Shown: positions 36,837-47,117 of the stretch, piece by piece
How the letters are laid out: each line of letters opens with the position of its first letter
How positions within the stretch are numbered: position 1 is the stretch's first letter
Source: Volvox africanus
Lineage: Eukaryota; Chlorophyta; Chlorophyceae; Chlamydomonadales; Volvocaceae
DNA length: 64,000 bases
Reading direction: 5' to 3'
NCBI GenBank assembly: GCA_030268105.1
Contig: BSDZ01000004.1
Coordinates: forward strand, 6,366,001 to 6,430,000
Notes under the pieces: model-generated
Told to the model about the DNA's origin: nothing
Databases searched by the model: none
Seen by the model: only the letters and a program-made list of their open reading frames with translations
Program-made: the position numbers and the translations under genes

Positions 36837-38654
36837 TCTCCCTTGAAGTCGCCTCAAATATTCAGGGAAGCCGTGATCTGATGCTCTTCATATACATATG
36901 CTCATTTCTCTCCAGACATACAAAACTCATTCTCTCCATTTGTACTTTACTCATCCATCTTTACCATCACTATCACCATCACAACAGCATGATATATATC
37001 TTCTCGTCTTGTAGCATTGAGAAACTTAACTTGATTTGCGGGTCCCTCCTTCAGCATGCAGGGAACGTGGGCTCCAGACCAGGTGCGATATTAGCCCATT
37101 AACCAACATCAACGGATAAACTATCAAGTCAGCACATACCATTGAAGGAATAAAAGAAATTCCAGAGCGACATGCACGATGCAGCAAAATCGGGACCAAG
37201 TTACAGCATGCCCTCCACCCTTCCAACGTAATGACACCCTATCCAGGTGTGAGGGGATGGGTCTTTATGTCCCACCTTTTGCCTCAACACGAGTCAATTC
37301 CATTGACTCGATGTGTCCACCAAGATGCCCAGTCCCAGCCTCAAGCCCAACCAAACCCCCAGCGGCTCCCCAACCCCCCTCACCAAATATTTCTGGATGC
37401 TCTCGCTCGCTCGCATTCTCCAACCGACGTACGGCATCCTGTCCTATTAACCTCAAAAAAGTGAAGCACGTCCCTATGGTTCTCCGGGACACGGCGTGCA
37501 CATTTCATGCTCCGTTCTAAACGTCATGAAGCCACAATCTGATCGACACGTGTACAACTCATTTGCCCCCCAGGATCCAAAACCCACAGGAGCTAGAATG
37601 TATGTTTTAGGCGATCGTATAACTGTACAACAACTGCACAATCGTACAACATACAGCGACTGCACCAGCCGTGCTTAATGAACGAAACGACAAATAACGG
37701 ACGCGTTAGAGCCGCGATGGGCATGAGAGCGAACACCACTGCTGCGTGTGGTTCTTCATAACTTGATGACATGTATAACTTGTACGACATGTAAAGCAAG
37801 GTTTAAGGTGTGCTCTTTTTCGTCCCGCCTGATTTCCCACGCCGCCTGACAGCATTTTTGCCGTCATCAAATCGCCAAAGAAATGCAACTTGGATAGCCG
37901 AGAGGAGCGCGGTAGCAGAGCAGCAGGAGCAGAAGCTAGTGTACACCTCCTGGACAGAGTGGTGCAAAAGGGCCCGGCGTGACTATCAGGCCGGTCGGGC
38001 GGGACGACAGGGCGATAGCAGCTTCTCGCACCCACCCTCCTCATCCACCACCGCCTGTTAACTTTACTCACGGCCGGCCGACATGCACAACTGCCTTTTG
38101 GGGCATGCTCCTTCCCATTCTTTCTTCCCGGCTCGTTGCCTCCTGCTGCTTCGGATACACACAGATACAGATACAACCATGTGAAGAAGGTTCACCCCGT
38201 CCCGACATTAGCGATGATCAAGACCCTTTGGGAAGAACAGCACAATTCCATCGCTGCAAACTACAACTTTAACCCACCACTACCACCACCTCCACCACTA
38301 CTCCACAAGAACATCCACAACAACAGACATGGGATAACAAGAACCACTCTGCAGGTTACCGAAAGGCCACCCGTACACGCACGTGAGCGGAAGTGGCAAG
38401 GGGGGAGTGAGTATTGGACGAGCCCAGAGCCAATCCGCAGCCGGCTAGTGCAAAGTTGAATGACATAGCTGTGTCAACCAAGACATCACCTAGCTATCAG
38501 CCCCCTTACCGCACTCTCCTTTCCTTTCCCTGCCCTCCACTTCTCCCCATGCTGTGATAACAGCTACCCACCGCCTTTCCCCAAAGCCTCACAGTACAGC
38601 AACGCACAGCCACATCGAACAAACATTATTAGTACATCAACGTGCTGCTGCACG
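36288..38654. other. spacer between RING and CTPA-like segment, proximal copy
   Basis: About 2.4 kb repeated nearly perfectly at 50041-52456. It contains an ACACCG repeat at about 36805-36835 (longer than in the distal copy) and a CCACCA run near 38275. Several short open frames are identical between copies, but so is the surrounding DNA, so identity is not evidence of coding. No gene is supported. Confidence 0.55.
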
Positions 38655-40145
38655 TTAAGCCGGCGGTGGCAGGATGGTAGTCTGCGGCGTGCTCTGCATC
38701 GCGACCGGCTGCACGATGTCCGATGCGACACGTGCCGCATTGGCCACTATCGCCACCTCATCACGCAGTACGTCCCGTGCAGCCACCACGCAGCTATCCC
38801 CCATCAGACTCTCCAGCAGCGCCACCTCACTGCCGGGCACCATTGGGAGCCCCGCCATGAAGCTGCTACTGCCACTGCCCTCATCGTCATCCGATGCGGG
38901 TGCACCCGGCAGCACGCACGAGTGATCTGGGACGATGCCGATGCGGTCTATTTCAGTACCGTTCGGGGTCTGGTAGCGAGCCACCGTCACGAACAGAGCG
39001 CTGCCGTCCTGTATGTATGTGAACGCATGTGTTAAGTGGAGGAGGGCGAAGGGGACATGAGAGATGGGCAGGGGCGGAAAGGAACAGATGGGAATATATG
39101 CGGGGATTGCTGGAGTGAGTAAACGCAACAAAAACAATGAGCTAATATACGGAATGTACCAAATACCAGTAACACTTTACACCGTACCGCGACACGGTTC
39201 CCCCGGGGCGCTATGATCTGTCCTGCCAGGACCAAAGCTCCTCCCCGTCCTGCCGCCCCCCCCCCACATAAGGTGGGATTATCTGTCCCATGGGTCCGTT
39301 AGTTGTGTATTCTGAACATTCCTTGCCAAGCCATCAGCCATCAGCCATCAGCCCCACCACGCACCTGCAGCTCAAACACGGACTGGATCTTGCCCTTGCC
39401 GTACGTGTTGGTATCGCCCAAGATCACTGCCCGGTGGTTATCGTGCAGCGCCCCAGACAGGATTTCGGCAGCGGAGGCCGATCCGCTGTTAACGAGCACA
39501 GCCAGAGGACGGTGGGTGAGAGCTGATCCCGGAGCGTCCACCAGCTGTGACTGAATTTCATCAGGCTGCAGATCGACATCATCGGCAACAGCAGAGAATG
39601 GCATCGCCAATCGCAGAGAGTGGAATGAAGGCCTGTTTCTCACAACCAATGTGGTATAAGCCCTCCCGCCCCCCTTTCCCCGCCCCCTTTTCCCGTTCCC
39701 TTTCCCCCCGACCATTCCTCCCCGCATGCGATCCACCTCACCTCGCGGCCAGAGACGTTGAAGACCACAGGGCTCCCATCCAGCCAGAGCCGGGCGATGT
39801 CAATGGAGGAGCACACCAGACCACCAGGATTGTTGCGCAGATCCAAGATGAAGGACGATGCACCGGCGGCCTGGATTTGACGGGATAACAACAGAAGGAA
39901 AATAAGTCACTGATAAAAAGGCTTTCATTTAACGCACGGATCTGCACGGATATGAGGACGTCATAAAGGCCGTCCGAAAACATCATTTATACAATTATGA
40001 TCCAATAATTCAAATCTCACCTCCAGCTCCTGGATTGCTTCGCGCATCTCCGCAGCGGCGTTGGAGGAAAATGACGTAAGTCGCAAGTAACCGATGGGTC
40101 CATCTGGTTGCCGTACGCGGCCGTCCATTCCCACCGGCATCAGGA
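38655..40145 (-). pseudogene. CTPA-like protease, 3' half only (proximal copy)
   Basis: Copies of CTPA exons 8, 7 and 6 and the 3' part of exon 5, matching 52457-53946. Retained are LDLRNNPGGLV, the nucleophile segment NSGSASAAEILSGAL and the lysine segment YGKGKIQSV. The targeting leader, N-terminal helices and PDZ domain are missing: exon 5 is cut after codons for GMDGRV and the frame upstream meets TAA within a few codons. It abuts the 5' end of an IMP4 copy on the same strand. It keeps Gly before SASA, where the full-length distal copy has Arg. Confidence 0.82.
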
Positions 40146-40265
40146 GGAGGAAGCATTAAAAGGGTGAATTTCCGGAACCTCGCGGCAACCAAAATCATTG
40201 GTCCGAAGGTAATGGACAAACGACATGGCAGCTGCACGGGGTTCCAGAAGCGCACGGGGTCTGGT

Positions 40266-40823
40266 TTACCTCCGCGGCACTGCCGTGTTGTCATCCTCAA
40301 GCTCTACCTCCCGGCGAAGTCCCGCCTCATCGCGTCGAAGTTCGTTGGGGATCGGCTTGCCCTCTGGCGGGAGTTGGCGGGAGAAGAAAGGGGCTATAGG
40401 AAAAGGAAGTGGGAATACGGGTTATGCCTGTAAATCAATCCATGGGAGACCAGATGCGTAACAGTATCAGGATTGTAAGATGCGGCTTCTGCATAACCTT
40501 CAGAGCAGTCCCGCCAGCTTCCTCCCGCAGTCGGCGGTTACCAAGCTGTCCTGTGTCGTAACCCGGGGCACCCGGTGGTAGGCGCTGGAGGACGCCTAAA
40601 ACCCAGAACGTTGCCGACAGGCTGAAAGTGCAGGTCGATAAGCTGGCTCGTTTGGAAGCTTTGCATCCTGGCATACTCGGGGGAAGCAGCTCGGCGGCGG
40701 GTCCCACCCACCTTCCAGCGCTCTCCGAATAAGTCGTTTCCGTTCATAAGCTGCTCGCTCCTTTCCTTCCAAGCTTTTCCGGTATAGGTATTCCTTCCTC
40801 AACCGGACGTTTCGTCTCAACAT
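40266..40823 (-). pseudogene. IMP4 5' fragment (exons 1-2 only)
   Basis: Exon 1 (40823 to about 40713) begins MLRRNVRLRKEYLYRK as in the full gene, and exon 2 (about 40358-40266) carries GKPIPNELRRDEAGL; both donors are intact. Exons 3-8, including the whole Brix RNA-binding domain, are missing. The truncated second intron runs into broken CTPA exon 5, so a transcript could in principle be chimeric, but no functional IMP4 can be made. Confidence 0.88.
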
Positions 40824-41653
40824 CGCGACGATTCAGTTGTGCGGTACACGAGAGGCGGCGCAAGAAACTAATGAACTAATTTATATATTTGATGATTATA
40901 AGTTGAGTATAGATCTTTGCCAGCAAGGGTTTACGATGTAGGAAGGAGCGAAATTAAGCAACTTTCAACTAGATATCTGGCTTGAAAGCAGTATCAAAAT
41001 ATCTTGCCTCCGTTGCTTTAACAAGTTATTATACGAGTTTAGAAGATCAAATCGTAGTGACAAGATACAAGGTTACAAGCGAAGGGTGAACGGCTGCAGG
41101 ACAGCACGCACAGCAGGAACTGCAATGCAATGGAATATGCAATTTCGACAGGGCCGAAACACAAAACATGGATATATAATATGGACAAGCAACATGCAGA
41201 AGCCTCCTTTGAACAACCACGCCAGCCGTCACGAACCCATGATAATCCTTCACTAAACCATTAGAAACAGAGCCATTACACCGGTTTCCTGAGGCAACGA
41301 TGTTACGGGTTTGCATGACAAACCCCAAACCCCCAAACACAAAACACAAAACACAAATAAACGAGCTCCAGTTCATCGATTGTCTGTAGTGCAAAGAGAA
41401 TTGATTGAGTGATTTCTGCAGCTTGCTTAAACGCGCATGTGTCCGCGGGACAACACCCGCAAGGAAACCCTTTGGCGTCTAGATCTTGACATTTTGCTTG
41501 CCTTTACCATGCATCACTGGCTGCGTGAAGGCGGAACTGAAAGGAAACCGCCTGCTCAGGCTTCGACTCCAGCTGACAGTCAGTCCCCGTGCATCAAAAT
41601 TGTGGCGTCCGCGAGGAGGAATGTTTCAGAGTCCCGACCAGCCTTCCAACGCC

Positions 41654-41851
41654 CCTCTCCCTCTCCCTCTCCCTCTCCCTCTCCCTCTCCCTCTCCCTCT
41701 CCCTCTCCCTCTCCCTCTCCCTCTCCCTCTCCCTCTCCCTCTCCCTCTCCCTCTCCCTCTCCCTCTCCCTCTCCCTCTCCCTCTCCCTCTCCCTCTCCCT
41801 CTCCCTCTCCCTCTCCCTCTCCCTCTCCCTCTCCCTCTCCCTCTCCCTCCC
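41654..41851. repeat. (CCCTCT)n array, about 33 units
   Basis: Pure 6-base tandem repeat. It generates long Pro-Ser, Leu-Ser and Gly-Glu frames in all directions, none judged real. The B' copy has only about 19 units. Confidence 0.97.
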
Positions 41852-42959
41852 CGCCCACTCCCCACAGCCCCAACCTCCCTTGTCGCTTCCCTCCATGCAG
41901 GGCGGCTCCCAGGGTTGCAATGACCGGATACGCCAAACGCATTCTAGCCTCACTAGACTGAAAATCCTCAGCTAGCACGCATGGTCAAAAGTCAAGACAG
42001 GACGCGTAAGACTTGCTGGTGCTGGTGAACAAGACCATGGCAAACTAAATTGTCAGAACCATCGAACAAGCAAGGATTGCGTCGTTTGAACGAATCCGAG
42101 AATCCATCTCCGCACTGGTCAGCTTCATCAGCATCTTATAGGGTCACTGCCATGGTACATTCCCCTAATAGATGAAGGGGAGGGGAGCTCTCTAAAATCC
42201 GCACTCCACAGGATAGCGCAGTCAATGGGCCGTGATGATGTCCCTGCTGCCTTCCGCCAATATCCAGTTGCCTTCCTGCCAGCCCTTGTAGGAGGGCTAT
42301 GCCGATCAGCTACACCGTGTTCTCTGGGTTAAGGGGGACTGCAACGATCCGCATACGCACTGTAGGCTGGGTGAAGGGGCCAACGGTGATTCGCCACGCA
42401 ATGTTTGCTTTTATTTCTTCTTTGGGGATATCCTCGATAAAAGACTTGCACCTTAGAAGTTGCTGCGGTAAGACGCCCGGTACTGAATTGTTCAACCACT
42501 GTGGTGTTCGAGACACACTTTTAAGGATATAGAACTCATTCCTTATTTATTTCCCTGTATGCGTTAGGAATGAGGGATACAGAATGCTGGTTGGCTGTAG
42601 GTATCCTCGGAGTTCCACAACGCGCATTTGTCTGCATGAGCTTTTGTCTTGCATAACTTTGCAATAAATTAAATGAGATAAGCCAGCAAATATGGAGAGG
42701 TTCGAATCGGCCAAATCAGTCATGGTGTGCGTGGGAAGTTGATGCACGATGGAAGTTTTGCGCATGGCGCTCAGGAACCGACTGCCATGACCGATCGGAT
42801 TGAACCGGAGCAAACATGGAAAAATCTGTGTTTTGGGGATCGCGTTGCACACCGAGGGCGCGGCCTGTCCGGGGCGCGGCCCGTCCGAGGCGCGCCCGTC
42901 CAAGGGCTCGGCCCTTCGGTCGAGCCCTGTCGTCACGTCAGCCGTACCCGCTCGGGGCG

Positions 42960-42980
42960 TGCTATACTGATATAAAGCAA
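42960..42980 (+). promoter_or_regulatory. TATA-like element before coiled-coil gene
   Basis: GCTATACTGATATAAAG lies about 120 bases before the start codon and is conserved in the B' copy near 63180 despite the decay of the coding part. Role inferred from position and sequence. Confidence 0.4.
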
Positions 42981-43093
42981 TCTCATGCAGCTATCGTCAT
43001 ACAACGTTCCAGTTATTTCAGCACACTCGGTTGCCAATAACTTCTGCAATTCATCTTGTTCAATTGTTGGCGATCGTTTGTTATCAGACAATC

Positions 43094-45517
43094 ATGGCAC
43101 AGCAGCGACGGATGCCCGCCCATGGCCCCACTGCGCCTGTCCTAGGGGAGGGCACGGACAACTCAAGCATTACAGCTGAAGATGTCTGCTTACGCGATCA
43201 GCGTGCGGCTGGATTGCGGTTCATGAAGGGTGCGTTATTTATCTTGCCGATCACATTTTATTTAAAGTTATTGAGATCTTATTTTGATTCCGTGACTCGC
43301 AGCGTTCGGCGTGGACGTCGCCAACGATGAGTTGGCCGATGCGCTTTCCGAGGCTACGAAGGCAGAGGTAGAATATGGAGGTGCGTGCACTGCTTCAATA
43401 CTTATTTGTTTCGATTCAAATGTGATTGAAGCAGGAAGGAAATCAATGTGTGGTGATGGGATCACCCTAGCGAGCAGAAGCACCTTAGCGGGCATAGGCT
43501 GCGATACAAATCGCTTGGTGAAATCCCTGATACGTAAAAATCAATCCATGGTAGGGCGTTCTCGACTGCCTGAGATACACGCGTGCCGTGTCCTGCCTAG
43601 CAAGCGATTGGGTATATATAGTCGCAAGTTCGGGTGTTCTTATGCTGACAGGCCTCTCAAGAGGCCTGTCAGCATCTTCAGAGGCCTTTGCGGCTATCAA
43701 CTGCTACATGGTGGATCGTAGCACCTTCACCCCACCGCCCCTCCACCCGTCCGCCCCTCCACCCGTCCGCCCCTCCACCCGTCCGCCTCTCCACCCGTCC
43801 ACCTCTCCACCCGTCCACCTTCCGCCCGTCCGCCCCTCCACCCGTCCGCCCGTCCATCCCTCTCCTAGTCCGCCCCTTCACCAGTCCGCCCCTTCATCCC
43901 TCGGCCCGTCTGCACATCCACCCCTCTGCCCCTCCGTCCGTCATCCCGTCCTCCCCTCCATTCCTCCGCCCCTCCAACCGTCCTCCCCTCCATTCCTCTG
44001 ACCCTCTAACCGTCCTCGCGTCCACCCCTCCGCCCGTCCATCCCTCTGCCCGTCCTCCCCTTCATCCGTCCGCCCCTCCATTCCTCCGACCCTCCAACCG
44101 TCCGCTCTTTAACCCTCCGCCCCTTCCAACCCTCCGCCCCCCAACCCTCCACGCGCCCACCCCTCCGTGCGCCCACCCCTCCGTGCGCCCACCCCTCCGC
44201 GCGCCCACCCCTCCGCGCGCCGCCCCTTACCCCTCCACCCTTTTTCCCCTCCACCCCTTTTCCCCTCCACCCCTTTTCCCCTCCACCCCTTCCTCCGACC
44301 CTCCCAACCGTCCCACCCTCCCAACCGTCCGCCCGTCCACCCCTCTGCCCGTCCGCACATCCTCCCCTCCGCCCGTCTACCCCTCTGCCCGTCCGCACAT
44401 CCTCCCCTCCGACCCTCCCAACCGTCCGTCCGTCTAGCCCTCCGCCCCTTCACCCCTCCGCCCGCCTGCCCCTCCGCCCCTCCACCCGTTCGCCCTTCAC
44501 CCCTCCACCCGTCCATCCCTCCACCCCTCTGCTCGTCCGCCCCTTCACCCCTCCGCCCCTCTACCCCTCCACTCGTTTCTTCCTCTGGTCGTCCGCCCCT
44601 ATCACCCGCCCGCCCCTCCGTCCGTCCACCCCTCTGCTCGTCCGCCCCTTCACCCGTTTGCCCGTCTGCACCTTACCTCGTCTGCACGCTGTATGCTCTT
44701 GAAGAAAATCGTTGTCACTGTTGAAGTGTCAGATCGATAGGTTGGAAAGAGGTTCAACAAAATGTTATTTGGCTTTTATTAAACCTTACAAATTAGGAAA
44801 TTCCGCTATACAACGCATGTTTTTGTTCACTATTTCGATAAAAGATCAAATGTATATGAACCCTCCTTTTATTGTGATGTACGATATGATACAGGTGTGC
44901 CTCTGGGTAATGGTGCAACATTGCAGCAGCTGCAAAGTCATGTACAGCAATTGCTGCAGGGACAGGGCGGATTAGCCCACTCGTTCCAGCTAATGCAACA
45001 ACAGATTACGCTTGTTGAGCAACAGTCGCAACAGCAGATTACGCTTATTGAGCAACAGTCGCAACAGCAGATGAGGCTGCTGGAGCAACAGTCGCAACAG
45101 CAGATTACGCTTATTGAGCAACAGTCGGAACAGCAGATGAGGCTGCTGGAGCAACTGATGCAACAGCAGATGGAGCTGCAGAGACAGATGGGGCTGCTGC
45201 AGAGACAGACGGGGCTGCTGCAGAGACAGACGGGGCTGCTGCAGGGACAGATGGGGCTGCTGCAGGGACAGATGGGGCTGCTGCAGCAACAGTGGAAGCT
45301 TCAGCAGCAGCAGCCTGGCATTTCGTCACAGCAGCAGCAGGTCTCGCAGCAGGAGCAGGGCATCCAGCAGCCACCCAAGGAGCAGCAGCAGGGTGTCCTG
45401 TTGCCGCTGCCGCTGCCGCTGCCGCTGCCGCTGCCGCTGCCACTGCCGCTGCCGCAGCAGCAGCAGGGCATCCAGCAGCCGCCCAGCAGCAGCAGCAGCA
45501 ACAGGGACAATTGCTAA
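43094..45517 (+). CDS. glutamine-rich coiled-coil protein, unknown family
   Basis: Three exons fit in exact phase 1: 43094-43229, 43303-43380 and 44895-45517, 278 residues. Exons 1-2 give a short domain of normal composition (TAEDVCLRDQRAAGLRFMK; DELADALSEATKAEVEYGG). Exon 3 begins VPLGNGATLQQLQSHVQQLL and moves into five 11-residue units of the type QITLIEQQSQQ or QMRLLEQQSQQ, then five 7-residue units (MGLLQRQ, TGLLQGQ), then Gln-rich sequence and a nine-unit Leu-Pro run, ending NRDNC. Hydrophobic spacing (I/M, L, L/V) in the 11-mers and Leu pairs in the 7-mers predict a coiled coil shifting from hendecad to heptad packing. Intron 2 is 1.5 kb and mostly minisatellite. Broken copies of exons 1-2 lie at the right end of the window. 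I do not recognise the family. Confidence 0.68.
43642..43675. other. perfect 16-bp inverted repeat (hairpin)
   Basis: Arms ATGCTGACAGGCCTCT and its exact reverse complement are separated by only CA, in intron 2 of the coiled-coil gene about 60 bases before the minisatellite begins. Confidence 0.92.
43735..44665. repeat. diverged 16-bp minisatellite inside intron 2
   Basis: Degenerate tandem units related to CGCCCCTCCACCCGTC, with interspersed CCCCTTTT and GCGCGCCCAC variants. Entirely pyrimidine-biased on the + strand. Open frames of up to 249 codons here are artefacts of the repeat. Confidence 0.92.
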
Positions 45518-45867
45518 TTTTACTCGTATTCTTAAATATCTGAAAATTTTGTAACAATTTGATGTCGAGATAATACTTGTCTATTTTTTCGTGCATCGTA
45601 CATCCATGCAACAAATCCTTGGCAAAAAACGTTCTTTCAGTCCCGTCCAGAATAAAATTTCCACTCCTTTCAAAACACTCTTACAATTAAAAAACGGAGC
45701 ATAAGAATGGATTTATATCTGAGGAAACTTTTCCAAAAAAACGCCCAAAAAATATCCTCCGAAACTTGGCCTCCTGTACATACAGATTACAATTAAAAGG
45801 CAACAACCCTAAACCCTAAAACCCTAAACCCCAGTTTCCAAAAAAAATCTTATCTTTCTGAGTTCTA
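45518..45867. other. AT-rich spacer after coiled-coil gene
   Basis: Presumed 3' UTR and spacer of the coiled-coil gene, AT-rich, ending in the telomere-like run and the second minisatellite. TGTAA occurs shortly after the stop codon (near 45550), consistent with a poly(A) signal. Confidence 0.5.
45804..45833. repeat. interstitial telomere-like run
   Basis: Contiguous CCCTAAA, CCCTAAAA and CCCTAAA units. Green algae use TTTAGGG or TTTTAGGG telomere repeats, and both unit lengths occur here. It lies about 35 bases left of the second minisatellite. Confidence 0.75.
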
Positions 45868-46630
45868 GTCCCTCCACCCCTCCGCCCGTCCGCCCCTCCA
45901 TTCCTCCGGCCCTCCAACTGTCCGCTCTTTAACCCTCCGCCCCTTCAACCCTCCGTCCCCAAACCCTCCGCGCGCCCAACCCTCTGCACGCCCACCCCTC
46001 CATGGGCCCACCCCTCCGCGCGCCCGCCCCTTACCCCTCCACCCCTCTCCTCCACCCCTTTTACCCTCCACCCCACCCCTTTTCCCCTACACCCCTTTTC
46101 CCCTACACCCATCCGCCCCTCCACCCGTCCGCCCCTCCACCCGTCCGCCCCTCCACCCGTCCGCCCCCCCACCCCTCCGCCCCTCCACCCGTCCGCCCCT
46201 CCACCCCTCCGCCCCTCCACCCGTCCGCCCCTCCACCCGTCCGCCCCTCCACCCGTCCGCCCCTCCACCCGTGCGCCCGTCCACCTGTGCGCCCGTCCAC
46301 CCATCCGCCCCTCCACCCGTCCGCCCCTCCACCCGTCTGCCCCTCCACCCGTCCGCCCCTCCACCCGTCCGCCCCTCCACCCGTCCGCCCCTCCACCCGT
46401 CCGCCCCTCCACCCGTCCGCCCCTCCACCCCTCTGCCTTTCCACCCCTCCGCCCCTCCACCCGTGCGCCCGTCCACCTGTGCGCCCGTCCACCCGTCCGC
46501 CCCTCCACCCGTCCGCCCCTCCACCCGTCCGCCCCTCCACCCCTCCGCCCGTCCACCCGTGCGCCCGTCCACCTGTGCGCCCGTCCACCCGTCCGCCCGT
46601 CCACCCGTCCGCCCCTCCACCCCTCCGCCC
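45868..46630. repeat. 16-bp minisatellite, more homogeneous array
   Basis: After a diverged left part, units of CGCCCCTCCACCCGTC run almost perfectly from about 46105 to 46625, with GTGCGCCCGTCCACCT variants spaced regularly (near 46270, 46460 and 46560), which suggests higher-order repeat units. The array ends exactly at the left edge of block A'. Confidence 0.95.
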
Positions 46631-46759
46631 TGGGGCACGATAATGGTGGTCATTTTCGAATTTGTCGGTCCTTTGATTCACGATGCGGCATGCCCACATG
46701 ACAGTTTTTTAGTTGTTTTATGGGTGTTTTCTGATCCCCACGTTTTGCGCCCTGCAGGT

Positions 46760-47117
46760 CCGTTTTTCTGAGCACGTGTTGCCGGGGGAGACTCTGCGAG
46801 TGGAGATGTGGGTCGAGCAACCGCCGGAGCCGCCAGCAGGGGTACACCGCCACCAGCAGCAGCAGCAGCAACGAGGGTCACAGGAGCAAAAAGCGGAGGG
46901 AGTGGTTGAAGGCAGTGGCCATGCCGCCGGGGGCACCACAATTCCGGGCGCGGCAGCTGCGGCCCCTAACAGCGGCAGTGGCAGCATGAAGGTCATCTTT
47001 CGAACCATGGTGGTGGAGCGAAACGTAATTGCCATATGCAATGCGGCGGTGGAGTTGCTGCCGCCGCAGCCAGCAGTGGCAGCAAAGGCAGCCGTCATGC
47101 CCGTGTCCTGCTTATAA
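46760..47117 (+). pseudogene. orphan last exon of enoyl-CoA hydratase 2
   Basis: Near-identical to hydratase exon 6 (VRFSEHVLPGETLRVEMW to the SCL end) including the acceptor CCCTGCAG, but exons 1-5 are absent; a minisatellite lies directly upstream. Differences include one extra Gln codon and a few substitutions. Confidence 0.9.

Larger units (their letters stand above)
31885..40145. repeat. segmental duplication, block A (proximal copy)
   Basis: Matches 46631-53946 in the same orientation at about 98-99% by eye over introns, spacers and exons. The offset is 14743 at the left, 14827-14830 in the RING region, about 13740 after a 1.09-kb gap, and about 13801 to the end. It carries the last hydratase exon, a RING gene and the 3' half of CTPA. 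The left edge falls in the last hydratase intron and the right edge inside CTPA exon 5. Confidence 0.95.
40824..43093. other. divergent region between IMP4 fragment and coiled-coil gene
   Basis: Holds the CCCTCT array, AT-rich sequence near 40860-41040, a CG-rich block near 42855-42930 and a TATA-like string (TGATATAAAG) near 42967, about 125 bases before the coiled-coil start codon. No gene is supported. The same layout recurs at 61165-63319. Confidence 0.5.
40146..43380. repeat. segmental duplication, block B (proximal copy)
   Basis: Matches about 60476-63602 in the same orientation, but with many more substitutions and indels than A/A' (roughly 93-95% by eye in spot comparisons). Carries IMP4 exons 1-2, the IMP4 upstream region with the CCCTCT array, and exons 1-2 of the coiled-coil gene. 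Confidence 0.9.

Noticed and set aside
41437..41978. Pro-Ser, Leu-Ser, Arg-Glu and Gly-Glu frames over the CCCTCT array
   Set aside because: Pure hexanucleotide repeat is open in all frames.
42695..42725. tRNA B-box-like GGTTCGAATC (also near 62930)
   Set aside because: No matching A box, acceptor stem or anticodon arm around it.
43688..44724. Proline-rich frames up to 249 codons, with Gly/Arg frames on the opposite strand
   Set aside because: Open in several frames at once because the 16-bp tandem repeat lacks stop words; not protein-coding evidence.
43735..46630. CRISPR-like array
   Set aside because: Units are 16 bp head to tail without spacers, in a eukaryotic intron-rich context.
45945..46771. 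200-219 codon frames in both strands over the second minisatellite
   Set aside because: Same repeat artefact.
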